Source: Cumulibacter sp047975195 (GTDB lineage Bacteria > Actinomycetota > Actinomycetes > Mycobacteriales > Antricoccaceae). From it: a DNA stretch of 64,000 nucleotides. This document shows positions 35,057-43,036 of the stretch, piece after piece (the stretch's first letter is position 1; each line of letters opens with the position of its first letter). The translations under genes were made by a program, and so were the position numbers. The stretch is from the NCBI GenBank assembly GCA_047975195.1, contig JBKEDB010000017.1, forward strand, positions 1-64,000, read 5' to 3'. The notes under the pieces were generated by a model. That model did not search any database. It was not told the DNA's origin and saw only the letters and a list, made by a program, of their open reading frames with translations.

Positions 35057-36454
35057 TTAGATGCCGTGGCTAGGTCCGGACGCGCCCTCGGCGAGTCCGG
35101 CGGCCTCCTTGGCGGACTGCATTGCCGCTTCCATGTCGTAGTGCTTGCGGGTCACGATGCGCTGCGCGTACAGACCGCCACCAGCCTGAATGTTGGTGAC
35201 CTGCTTCCAGCCGCCGTAGGAATCGGCAGTGAGGTCGCGGATCGCGTGGAACAACCGGGTGCGATATTCGCCCTCGGAGGCGCCCGACATGTACTTCGAC
35301 ACGAGCGGACCGATCTCGTCGTTCTCCAGGTCGGAGATCGACGGTGCGGTCACGATCGCGCCGCCGGCGATGTCATGCAGGTGACGAACCATCAGGTTGT
35401 AGTTCGCGGCGCCCGTGTACTTTCCCGCGTTCGTGTAGAGCTCGCTGGGGAACACCGCGCCGAGCGCGCCGGTCTCGGCGTGCGTGAGCGCGGCTTCGAG
35501 GCAGGCGCGCACCGTCGTCGCGTGGATGATCATCTCGGAGATCTTCTCGCGCACGTGCGACATCCGGCCCAGGCCGTTGGCGTTCGCGATGAGTTGCGCG
35601 AGACCGACCATGACATCGGCGCCGTCGGCCATCGAACTCAGTCCGCCGAGGCGTTCCCACAGCCCGAGTGAGTGCGCGAACACGGCGGCGCTGCCGGACT
35701 CGCCGTCTAGCATGATCCGCTCATTCGGCACAAAGACGTCGTCGAAGATGACGAAACCCTCTGGGAAGCTCTCCTGGCCCGACACCGGGAAGTCCCGGGT
35801 ATCGGCATGCCGGGGCGCGTAGGTCGTGTTCACGATCTTGACGCCCTCGGCGTTCACCGGCACCATTGCGGCGATCGCATACTGCTCTTCGCCCTGACGC
35901 ATCGACTTCGTCGGAATCGTCAGAAGTTCATGGCCGAACGAGGCTGCTGTGATGTGCAGTTTGGCGCCGCGGATAACAACGCCATCAGCCTGGCGGTCGA
36001 CGACACGCACATACTGGTCTTCGTCTTTCTGCTCTCCAGGGTGTTTCGCGCGGTCACCCTTGGCGTCGGTGATGCATTGGGTGATGCGGACATCGCGGTC
36101 CTGTGCGTCCTGCATGATGGCTTGGATCCGCTCGACGTAATCGGGCGCGGATTCCTTCAGGCGTCCGGCGGCAGTGGCCAGAGTCTGCAGCGATGTGTAC
36201 GTGACGTGCGCGATCATTCCTGCATGGTGAACGAGTTCGACCGAGGCGCGTAACTCCTCTTTTGTTTTTGGAATGCCGCTGAGCGGACTTTTGCCATCAA
36301 CGGCATTCGCGCTCAGCCAGTCGTACCCCTGGGCGACGTTGTCGACGACACCTCCGAGCAGTGGATGGTTTGGCAGGTCTTTGACTCGTTCTCCATCAAA
36401 GAACGTTGCGCGCCCGTCATCGAGCGAATCCTTGTACTGGGCTCCGGTGAGCAT
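35057..36454 (-). CDS. HpaB-family flavin enzyme, paralog A
   Basis: A 465-residue protein of the 4-hydroxyphenylacetate-3-hydroxylase/4-hydroxybutyryl-CoA-dehydratase family, built on an acyl-CoA-dehydrogenase-like fold. It has the N-terminal GAQYKDSLDDGRATFFDGER, QCITDAKGDR, VVIRGAKLHITAASFGHE, FPVSGQESFP and HLHDIAGGAIVTAPSISD near the C-terminus. The His and Cys iron-sulfur ligands expected for 4-hydroxybutyryl-CoA dehydratase are not found at their usual places, so it is probably a flavin mono-oxygenase or another flavin enzyme. No HpaC-type reductase is adjacent. It is last in an operon with two acyl-CoA dehydrogenases and a synthetase. It resembles the protein at 40683. Confidence 0.8.
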   Translation of the reverse strand: MLTGAQYKDSLDDGRATFFDGERVKDLPNHPLLGGVVDNVAQGYDWLSANAVDGKSPLSGIPKTKEELRASVELVHHAGMIAHVTYTSLQTLATAAGRLKESAPDYVERIQAIMQDAQDRDVRITQCITDAKGDRAKHPGEQKDEDQYVRVVDRQADGVVIRGAKLHITAASFGHELLTIPTKSMRQGEEQYAIAAMVPVNAEGVKIVNTTYAPRHADTRDFPVSGQESFPEGFVIFDDVFVPNERIMLDGESGSAAVFAHSLGLWERLGGLSSMADGADVMVGLAQLIANANGLGRMSHVREKISEMIIHATTVRACLEAALTHAETGALGAVFPSELYTNAGKYTGAANYNLMVRHLHDIAGGAIVTAPSISDLENDEIGPLVSKYMSGASEGEYRTRLFHAIRDLTADSYGGWKQVTNIQAGGGLYAQRIVTRKHYDMEAAMQSAKEAAGLAEGASGPSHGI

Positions 36455-36472
36455 CCTTGTCTCCTCTATCGG

Positions 36473-37699
36473 TTACGCGCGATTGCGCTGGTTGAAGGGA
36501 ACGCCACGCTCAGGGTCCACATCTCGTGGCAGCCCGAGCACACGTTCGCTGATGATGTTCTTCTGGATTTGGGTCGTGCCGCCTGCGATGCTCGTGGTCT
36601 TCATCGCGAGGAAGTCCTGCGAGACCCGCCGTTCCTGTTCGTCACCCCAGGCGAGAGCGTGCCGAGGGTCGATTTCTGCTGCGAGGGTGCCGAAGCCCTC
36701 CTCGATCGACGCGTTGACGAGTTTTCGGATCGATCCCTCGGCACCGACGCCTCCCGGCCTGACCTCGGCGAAGGAGCGCATCGTGGTCATCTGCAACGCG
36801 CGTTCGGTGACCACCAACTTCAGGATCGCGTCGCGAAGCAGCGGATCGTCCCAAGCGCCATTGTTGCGTGCGCGGCTGATGAGCTCATCCGAGACACCTT
36901 CGCCGACCGCGGGACGCCCGGTCAGACCGCTGCGCTCAGCCATCAGGGTCGTGATCGCGACTGACCAGCCGCCGTTGACCTCACCGAGCACAGCGTCGGC
37001 CGGGACGATCACGTCGGTCAGAAAGACCTCGTTGAACTCGGCGTTGCCCGTCATCTGGCGCAACGGTCGCGCCTCGACTCCGGGCAGCGACATGTCTAGC
37101 AGGAAGTACGTGATTCCCTTATGTTTCGGCGACTGGGGGTCGGTCCGGGCCATCAGCAATCCGAACTCGGACACGTGCGCATACGAGTTCCACACCTTTT
37201 GACCGTTGATCAGCCATGACCCATCCTCCTGCCGTACGGCGCTCGTAGAGAGCCCGGCGAGATCCGAACCAGCGCCCGGTTCGCTGAAGAGCTGGCACCA
37301 TCGATACTCCGCGCGGGCCAGCGGGCGAAGGAAGCGTGACTTCTGTTCGGTGGTGCCGTGGGCCAGGATGGTCGACCCGGCGAGTGCGAGTCCGACAAAG
37401 TCATCCATACCCCGACCGGCGTGATAATGCTCGAGAGCGTCTGCGATCGGCGCGGACTGATCCTGGCTGAGTTCGAGGCCACCGTATTCCCTGGGCCAGG
37501 TGGGTGTCGCTAGCCCCGAATCACCGAGCGCTGCGAACCAGGGTTTGCATACCGAATCATCGGCGCGAAACTTCTCAACAGTCGCCCAATCGCGGGCTTC
37601 GGCCGCCTCGCGCCATTGCTCGGGCAGATTGCTGCGGATCCAGTCGTGTGCGATCGCGCCGATCTGTGCTTCGGTGGCGTTGGTAGGCAGTTCGATCAT
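36473..37699 (-). CDS. Acyl-CoA dehydrogenase, FadE26/28-like subunit
   Basis: A 408-residue flavoprotein that would oxidise an acyl-CoA to the enoyl-CoA. Visible family segments are WPREYGGLELSQDQSAPI, CQLFSEPGAGSDLAGLSTSA (FAD/substrate loop), QKVWNSYAHVSEFGLL and AGGTTQIQKNIISERVLGLP near the end. It lies 11 bp downstream of a second, shorter acyl-CoA dehydrogenase and 18 bp upstream of HpaB paralog A. Such adjacent long/short pairs in mycobacteria form alpha2beta2 enzymes acting on steroid side chains or other bulky acyl-CoAs, so a heteromer is likely here. Confidence 0.88.
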   Translation of the reverse strand: MIELPTNATEAQIGAIAHDWIRSNLPEQWREAAEARDWATVEKFRADDSVCKPWFAALGDSGLATPTWPREYGGLELSQDQSAPIADALEHYHAGRGMDDFVGLALAGSTILAHGTTEQKSRFLRPLARAEYRWCQLFSEPGAGSDLAGLSTSAVRQEDGSWLINGQKVWNSYAHVSEFGLLMARTDPQSPKHKGITYFLLDMSLPGVEARPLRQMTGNAEFNEVFLTDVIVPADAVLGEVNGGWSVAITTLMAERSGLTGRPAVGEGVSDELISRARNNGAWDDPLLRDAILKLVVTERALQMTTMRSFAEVRPGGVGAEGSIRKLVNASIEEGFGTLAAEIDPRHALAWGDEQERRVSQDFLAMKTTSIAGGTTQIQKNIISERVLGLPRDVDPERGVPFNQRNRA

Positions 37700-37710
37700 G
37701 CGCTGACTCC

Positions 37711-38814
37711 CTAGGTAGCCGGGGTGAGGACATCTGCTAGACGAGCGCGCCAGGACGCGGGCGTACCCAGCAGTCCGTACGAGGCGCGGGCACGACGCGC
37801 GTAGAGGTGCGCGTTGTGTTCCCAGGTAAAGCCAATCCCGCCGTGCAGCACAATGCAGTCCTTGGCCGCCTGCAGTGCGGTCTCGGACGCCTGACTGCGG
37901 GCAACCGCGGCGCCGAGTGCGAAATCGTCGGTGCCCGACTCTTGCCAGGCCGCCCAGTACGCTGCCGAGCGGGCCAATTCCAATGGCACGAGCACATCCG
38001 CCAACCCATGCTTCACCGCTTGGAAGGATCCGATCGGCCTGCCGAACTGGTGGCGGGTCTTGGCGTAGTCGGTGGTCTGTTCCAGCAGTGCAGTCGTAGC
38101 GCCAACCTGCTCGGCAGCCATCCCAATCGCGGCCGTCTGCAGGGTGCGCTCGAGGATCTTCGTGCCGTCACCGCGTGCGCCGATTCTCGTCGCGGGCGCG
38201 TTGCGCAGCTCAATGTCGCATAGCGAGTGCGTGCCGTCGAGGGTGTCGCGGCTCAGGATCGTCACGTCCGACGCTTGCACTGCGAATACAGACAGTTCGC
38301 CGGCATCGAGTGCGGACACGAACAGGATGTCGGCGGCGTCGGCGTCCAAGACAAGTGTCTTCGAGCCGGAGAGCCGGTCGCCGTCGGCGACGGTCGCGAT
38401 CTTCGGGCCAAGCCAACCCACGTTCGCCGGTTCGGCGGCGGCGACGGTGGCCTTTAACTCACCGGCAGCGATACCGGGTAGGTACGCCTGACGGGCGGTG
38501 TCGTCGCCGGATTCCTGCACTGCGGTCGCGGCGAGTACCACGCTCGCGAAAAAGGGGCCGCCGTACAGCACGCGGCCCATTTCCTCCAGCACGATACAAA
38601 GATCGACCAGCGAGCCGCCCATCCCGCCGGCGTCCTCGGCGATGGCGATGGCGTGCGCGCCAAGTTGCTCAGCAAGCGCCGACCACGTTCCGCGATCGGA
38701 CCATCCGTCGGCGTCGAGTGCCGCGCGCGCTTGCGCGATGCACTCCTCACCGCCGAACAGGCGGCGCGCCGCGTCCCGCAGCGCGTGCTGCTCATCGGTC
38801 CAGTCGAACTCCAT
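37711..38814 (-). CDS. Acyl-CoA dehydrogenase, shorter partner subunit
   Basis: A 367-residue acyl-CoA dehydrogenase beginning MEFDWTDEQHALRDAARRLF, with GGMGGSLVDLCIVLEEMGRV, a degenerate central flavin loop (no SEPGAGSD motif) and a C-terminal helix pair DYAKTRHQFGRPIGSFQAVK and VLHGGIGFTWEHNAHLYARR. The loss of the flavin loop and the adjacent full-length partner fit the non-catalytic or half-active subunit of an alpha2beta2 acyl-CoA dehydrogenase. It starts one base after the synthetase stop, so the genes are tightly coupled. Confidence 0.88.
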   Translation of the reverse strand: MEFDWTDEQHALRDAARRLFGGEECIAQARAALDADGWSDRGTWSALAEQLGAHAIAIAEDAGGMGGSLVDLCIVLEEMGRVLYGGPFFASVVLAATAVQESGDDTARQAYLPGIAAGELKATVAAAEPANVGWLGPKIATVADGDRLSGSKTLVLDADAADILFVSALDAGELSVFAVQASDVTILSRDTLDGTHSLCDIELRNAPATRIGARGDGTKILERTLQTAAIGMAAEQVGATTALLEQTTDYAKTRHQFGRPIGSFQAVKHGLADVLVPLELARSAAYWAAWQESGTDDFALGAAVARSQASETALQAAKDCIVLHGGIGFTWEHNAHLYARRARASYGLLGTPASWRARLADVLTPAT

Positions 38815-40380
38815 TTAGCCCACCTTCCATATCCGCAGGTCTCGTTTGAGGATCTTTCCGCTGGCATTCGTCGGCATGTCGTCAATCACGATGAATTCTT
38901 CGGGCACCTTGTATCGGGCGAGGCTCGCGTTGCAGTGTGCGGTCAATTCCGCACTCGTGACTTCGGTGCTCACGGTCAGGAACGCGCGTACTGTCTCACC
39001 CCAGTGTTCGTCCGGCACACCAACGACGGCGCTCTGCACTACGGCCGGATGCTCGGCGAGCACGTCCTCGATTTCATGGGGATAGATGTTCTCGCCGCCG
39101 CGGATGATCATGTCCTTCTTGCGTCCGTGCAAGTAGAGGTAGCCGTTCTCATCCAGGTAGCCCATGTCCCCGGCACGGAACCACCCGTCGCGCAGCGCGT
39201 GCTCGGTAGCCTCGCGCATCCCGAGGTATCCGTTCATCACCTGGTCACTGCGGGTGGCGACTTCACCGACTTCTCCCGGGGGTAGCGGGTTCATATCGTC
39301 GTCCACGATCCGCATCGCGACGCCGAACGATGGGCGGCCGTTTGAGCCGAGAAGCTTGGGTTCGCCGGCTAACGCGCGACGGTGGTCCTCAGGGGTCAGG
39401 ACCGCCTGAAGACCAGCCTCGGTGCCAGCGCCGAAGGCCTGTAGGAAGTCGCACCCGAAGGTGTCCAACGCTCGACGCAGCAACCCCGGCGTGATGGGGG
39501 AGGCGCCGTAGGTGATCAGTTCGAGTCGGTCGTAGTCGTGCTCAGCCACGCCGTCGAGCTGTAGGATTGTGCTGATCATCGTCGGCACGAGAAACGCGGC
39601 GCTGAGCTCATCGCGCGCCATCAAATCCAACACGCGGACGGGGTCGAACTGCGGCATCAGGACCGAAGTGAAACCGACCGCGATGCCCATATACAGGCCA
39701 CATACACCCGATATGTGGAAAGTGGGGGCAGCGCAGTAGCGGATGTCGTCGGCCGAGGCGCGATAGTCGACCGCGCATGACTGGGTTATGGATTTCATCA
39801 TCCGTTGCGACTGGATGACGCCCTTCGGCAGACCCGTAGTTCCAGAGGTGAAAGCGAGCGCGAGGATGTCCTCGTCGTTGCAGATAACGTTCGGCTCCGA
39901 TTGTGCACCGGTGGCCAGGAGGCGCTCATAGTCGGAGCCGGCGCCGTCGAATGTGATCCACAGGCGTATTGAAGGATGCTGCTCTCGCAGCGGCGCCACG
40001 AGGTCGGCGTAACGCTCGTCGAAGAAGAACCCGTGCGGCTGCGCACGCTCGATCAGCGTGCCCACCTCCGAGGTCATCAGCCGGTAGTTCAGCGGCACGT
40101 ACGCCACGCCCATCTTCATGCACGCGAGGATGAGCTCGATGTACCGGTGCGAATCAAGTGCGAGCACGGCGATGCGATCGCCCCGCGCGAACCCCTCGCG
40201 CCGCAGCGCATCCACGAGTTGGTTCACCCGGGCGTTCGTCTCCGCGAATGATTGGCACCGGCCGTCCGGAAGGATGAACGCTGCCTTGTCACGCTCTCGT
40301 TCAGCGCTCAGCGTCAGCATCTCACCGACCGTGATGTGAGGGCGTGCGGCGAATTGGGCAGTGAGTTCGGGGGACGACAA
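38815..40380 (-). CDS. Acyl-CoA synthetase, paralog 4 (TTG start)
   Basis: A 521-residue adenylate-forming ligase: LAFTSGTTGLPKGVIQSQRM, AFGAGTEAGLQAVLTPEDHR, FRAGDMGYLDENGYLYLHGR, KKDMIIRGGENIYPHEIED and the C-terminal NASGKILKRDL with the catalytic Lys. TTG 40380 is chosen because GGAGG lies 5 bases upstream and the family N-terminus (LTAQFAARPHITVGEM) starts there; the longer frame to 40446 crosses the operator. It heads a four-gene operon (synthetase, two acyl-CoA dehydrogenases, HpaB A) behind a repressible promoter. It is close to paralogs 1 and 2. Confidence 0.88.
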   Translation of the reverse strand: MSSPELTAQFAARPHITVGEMLTLSAERERDKAAFILPDGRCQSFAETNARVNQLVDALRREGFARGDRIAVLALDSHRYIELILACMKMGVAYVPLNYRLMTSEVGTLIERAQPHGFFFDERYADLVAPLREQHPSIRLWITFDGAGSDYERLLATGAQSEPNVICNDEDILALAFTSGTTGLPKGVIQSQRMMKSITQSCAVDYRASADDIRYCAAPTFHISGVCGLYMGIAVGFTSVLMPQFDPVRVLDLMARDELSAAFLVPTMISTILQLDGVAEHDYDRLELITYGASPITPGLLRRALDTFGCDFLQAFGAGTEAGLQAVLTPEDHRRALAGEPKLLGSNGRPSFGVAMRIVDDDMNPLPPGEVGEVATRSDQVMNGYLGMREATEHALRDGWFRAGDMGYLDENGYLYLHGRKKDMIIRGGENIYPHEIEDVLAEHPAVVQSAVVGVPDEHWGETVRAFLTVSTEVTSAELTAHCNASLARYKVPEEFIVIDDMPTNASGKILKRDLRIWKVG

Positions 40381-40444
40381 TCGGGCCTCCGGATTTCCTT
40401 GACCGACGGCCGACCCGGCCCTGTCGCGGGCGGGCCGACACGGC

Positions 40445-40466
40445 AAGGTGACGTGCGCGTCACCTT
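40445..40466. promoter_or_regulatory. Palindromic operator AAGGTGACG-N4-CGTCACCTT
   Basis: Two perfect 9-bp arms (40445-40453 and 40458-40466) surround TGCG. The core GTGAC-N6-GTCAC is the same as at 9458-9477. It covers the predicted start of the minus transcript, a classic repressor position. Confidence 0.7.
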
Positions 40467-40472
40467 TCTTTG

Positions 40473-40501
40473 GTTGTACGGCGTGGTGGATGATCTGTCA
40501 A
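40473..40501 (-). promoter_or_regulatory. Promoter of the synthetase/ACAD/HpaB A operon
   Basis: On the minus strand TTGACA (40501-40496), a 17-base spacer and TACAAC (40478-40473) form a good promoter. The palindrome begins 6 bases further on. Confidence 0.6.
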
Positions 40502-40548
40502 ACATTTACGCGCATTTGATCGTACGTTCAGTATGTGCCCTCAAGACG

Positions 40549-40576
40549 TTGACATGTCTACCCCAGCGGTGACAAT
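40549..40576 (+). promoter_or_regulatory. Candidate promoter of HpaB paralog B
   Basis: TTGACA (40549-40554), a 16-base spacer and GACAAT (40571-40576). A GAGG site lies 5 bases before ATG 40683. No palindrome overlaps this promoter. Confidence 0.4.
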
Positions 40577-40682
40577 CTCGAATTGACCCACCTGTAAATT
40601 TTCGCCCCGATTCCGCGGCGGCGTACGCGCTCCGGTGTGTGGTCTTCAGTCCCTCGGGCCGCGCATCATGAGATGAGGTTCG

Positions 40683-42059
40683 ATGCTCACTGGACAGCAA
40701 TACAAGGATTCACTGCACGACGGCCGCAAGGTGTACTTCGAAGGCCGCCTCGTCGAGGACTTCGCGGACGAGCCCGCGCTGGGCGTCCCGATGAATGTTG
40801 CGGCTGAGGGGTACGACAAGTACTACGACGGCACTCCGGGCGCGGTCAATCCGCTGATAGACGCGCCCCGGAGCGTCGAGGAACTGCGCGACAAGATTCC
40901 ATCGCTGATCGAGATGGACCTGCTGCTGAACACCACTTACCAGTCGTTGATGACGCTGGCGGTCGCCGCACCGCAGATTGAGGGTGCGGCCCCTGAATGC
41001 GTTCCGCGGATCCATGACTACCTGCAGGCTGCTCGTGTCGGGGACATTCGGATCACCGAGTGCATCACCGATGCAAAGGGAAACCGCAGCCGCCCGCCAG
41101 CTAAACAGGACGACCCAGACTCGTATGTCCGGGTGGTGGATCGTGGTGCGGACGGAGTGGTGATCCGCGGCGCCAAGCTACACATCAGCGCAGCGGCGCT
41201 AAGCCACGACCTGATGGTGATGCCGACCAAGACGATGAAACCGGGGGAGGAGGACTACGCGATCGCGTGCGCCGTGCCGGTGAATTCGCCGGGCGTGCAC
41301 ATCACGAACACGACATACCACCCATTGGCGGGCGACGCCCGCGACTTCCCCGTGTCCTCGCAGCACAGTGTGCCGGACAGCATGTGCATCTTCGATGATG
41401 TGTTCGTGCCGTACGAGCGGGTCTTCCTCGACGGCCAGAGCGCACAGGCCGCAGTGTTCGCGCAGTCCCTCGGCCTCTGGGAGCGGCTGGGCGGGACGGC
41501 GTTCATGGTGCAGCAATCTGACGAGTTGGTCGGCCTCGCGCACCTGATTGCCGAAGCCAACGGGACACTGAAGATTTCGCACGTGCGCGAGAAGATCGAC
41601 GAGATGATCATCCACGCAAGTTTGCTTCGTGCTGGCCTGGAAGCCGCGATCACCAACGCCGGCTCGACGCCTGAGGGGTACTACTACCCGGACGACATGT
41701 ACACCAACGTGACCAAGTATCAGGGTGCGGTGCAGTTCAGCACGATGGTGCGGCACCTGCACGACATCTCCGGTGGTGCTGTTCTGACCGCGCCGTCTAT
41801 GTCGGACTTCGACAACCCGACGCTGCGGCCGTTCCTGGAGAAGTACATGTCGACCGGGAACGATATCGCCGGCGAGTACCGCACCAAACTGTTCCACGCG
41901 ATCCGCGATACCACCGCGGATGCCTATGGCGGCTGGCATCTGGTCACCAACCTGCAGTCCGGCGGCGGGCTGTTCGCGCAGCGCTTGGTCACTCGTCGGC
42001 ACTACGACATGGACCGGGCGCGCGCGTTAGGTCTGCGCGCCGCAGGCTTGGGGGACTGA
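40683..42059 (+). CDS. HpaB-family flavin enzyme, paralog B
   Basis: A 458-residue relative of the protein at 35057: GQQYKDSLHDGRKVYFEGRL, ITDAKGNRSRP, VVIRGAKLHISAAALSHD, DFPVSSQHSVPDSM and HLHDISGGAVLTAPSMSD. As in paralog A, SLGLWERLGG replaces the region where 4-hydroxybutyryl-CoA dehydratase has its His/Cys cluster ligands, and the N-terminal Cys pair is absent. It has its own promoter, divergent from the operon of paralog A, and meets the F420-type oxidoreductase gene tail to tail with 4 bp between. The two paralogs may form a heteromer or act on successive intermediates. Confidence 0.8.
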   Translation: MLTGQQYKDSLHDGRKVYFEGRLVEDFADEPALGVPMNVAAEGYDKYYDGTPGAVNPLIDAPRSVEELRDKIPSLIEMDLLLNTTYQSLMTLAVAAPQIEGAAPECVPRIHDYLQAARVGDIRITECITDAKGNRSRPPAKQDDPDSYVRVVDRGADGVVIRGAKLHISAAALSHDLMVMPTKTMKPGEEDYAIACAVPVNSPGVHITNTTYHPLAGDARDFPVSSQHSVPDSMCIFDDVFVPYERVFLDGQSAQAAVFAQSLGLWERLGGTAFMVQQSDELVGLAHLIAEANGTLKISHVREKIDEMIIHASLLRAGLEAAITNAGSTPEGYYYPDDMYTNVTKYQGAVQFSTMVRHLHDISGGAVLTAPSMSDFDNPTLRPFLEKYMSTGNDIAGEYRTKLFHAIRDTTADAYGGWHLVTNLQSGGGLFAQRLVTRRHYDMDRARALGLRAAGLGD

Positions 42060-42063
42060 GTAG

Positions 42064-42918
42064 CTACCCGCGGGACTCGATCAGAGCGGCGAGTTTGTCC
42101 AGCCGGGCTATGACGACGTCCGCCGGTGCTGACGGCAAACCCAGGGTGACTTCCTCGACGCCCATCGACTCCAGTTCGTCCAAGCGTTCATTCTGCGCGG
42201 GGACACCGAACGGCGCGATCCGCAGATGCTGCGGGTCGCGCCCGGCATCCTCCCACTGCTGGCGCAGCTCGGCAAAATCCTGTGCGCCGTAGTTACGTAG
42301 CGGCATCCAGCCGTCGTACGCCTCGACAATCTGGTCGTACGCGCGGGAGCCGGGGCTTGATCCCAAGAGTAACGGCACTCGAGGCGCGTTATCGGCCCCA
42401 CGCTGCTCGGGCTTGGGCCACGACCAAGACGGCTCAAAGTTCACATACTTGCCGTCGAACGATGCCTCATCCTGAGCCCATAACTGCGTCATCGCCAGCA
42501 CGTGTTCCTGGGTGCGGGTACGGCGCCGTTTCGGCTCGACTCCGTGCGCGGACATCTCCTCTTCATTCCATCCGTACCCGATACCCAGTTCGACTCGTCC
42601 GCCGGAGATTCGGTCGAGGGTAGCGACCGCTTTAGCGGTCACTAGTGGATCTCGTTGGGCTGCCAGGAGGATTCCAGTGCCCAGAATGATCCGCTCGGTG
42701 GCGGCCGCCGCGGCGGCGAGTGCGACGAGCGGATCTACCGTACGGCGATACCACTCGGGCAATTCGGCGCCGCCGGGCCACGGCGTCCGGCGGCTGGCGG
42801 GAATATGAGTGTGCTCCGGGAGCCAAAGACCGGAAAATCCGCGCGCCTCGGCTTCCTTGGCAACGGTGACGGGGTCGATGGATTGATCGGTGAGGAAGAT
42901 CGTTACGCCGTACTTCAT
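42064..42918 (-). CDS. LLM-class F420-dependent oxidoreductase
   Basis: A 284-residue TIM-barrel oxidoreductase of the luciferase-like superfamily, subgroup TIGR03619 by pattern: MKYGVTIFLTDQSIDPVTVA, GLWLPEHTHIPASRR, ATERIILGTGILLAAQRDPL, GGRVELGIGYGWNEEEM and PLLLGSSPGSRAYD. The WNEEE motif after the GIGYG strand is typical. F420 rather than FMN is inferred from the subgroup. It is divergent from the synthetase at 43037 and ends against the HpaB paralog B gene. Its substrate is unknown. Confidence 0.85.
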   Translation of the reverse strand: MKYGVTIFLTDQSIDPVTVAKEAEARGFSGLWLPEHTHIPASRRTPWPGGAELPEWYRRTVDPLVALAAAAAATERIILGTGILLAAQRDPLVTAKAVATLDRISGGRVELGIGYGWNEEEMSAHGVEPKRRRTRTQEHVLAMTQLWAQDEASFDGKYVNFEPSWSWPKPEQRGADNAPRVPLLLGSSPGSRAYDQIVEAYDGWMPLRNYGAQDFAELRQQWEDAGRDPQHLRIAPFGVPAQNERLDELESMGVEEVTLGLPSAPADVVIARLDKLAALIESRG

Positions 42919-43036
42919 TGGCCCTCCAGGGTCGCGGTATTCGACTCAGCCTACGAAAGACAGCGACCGGTTCGATAGCGTGAGCAACAGACACGTTGGC
43001 GAGGTCGAAAGATCCACCAGGCGGAGGAGGCTATCG

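Larger units (their letters stand above)
40381..40682. other. 302-bp divergent regulatory region between HpaB modules
   Basis: This gap contains two opposed TTGACA promoters and the GTGAC palindrome. A minus-strand transcript would start near 40466, inside the palindrome, and a plus-strand one near 40583, so only the minus operon is directly blocked by a protein bound to the palindrome. Confidence 0.6.

Noticed and set aside
41199..42002. 267-residue minus-strand open frame
   Set aside because: Antisense shadow of HpaB paralog B.
35057..42059. 4-hydroxybutyryl-CoA dehydratase function for the HpaB-family genes
   Set aside because: The His/Cys cluster ligands expected for that enzyme were not found in either protein.
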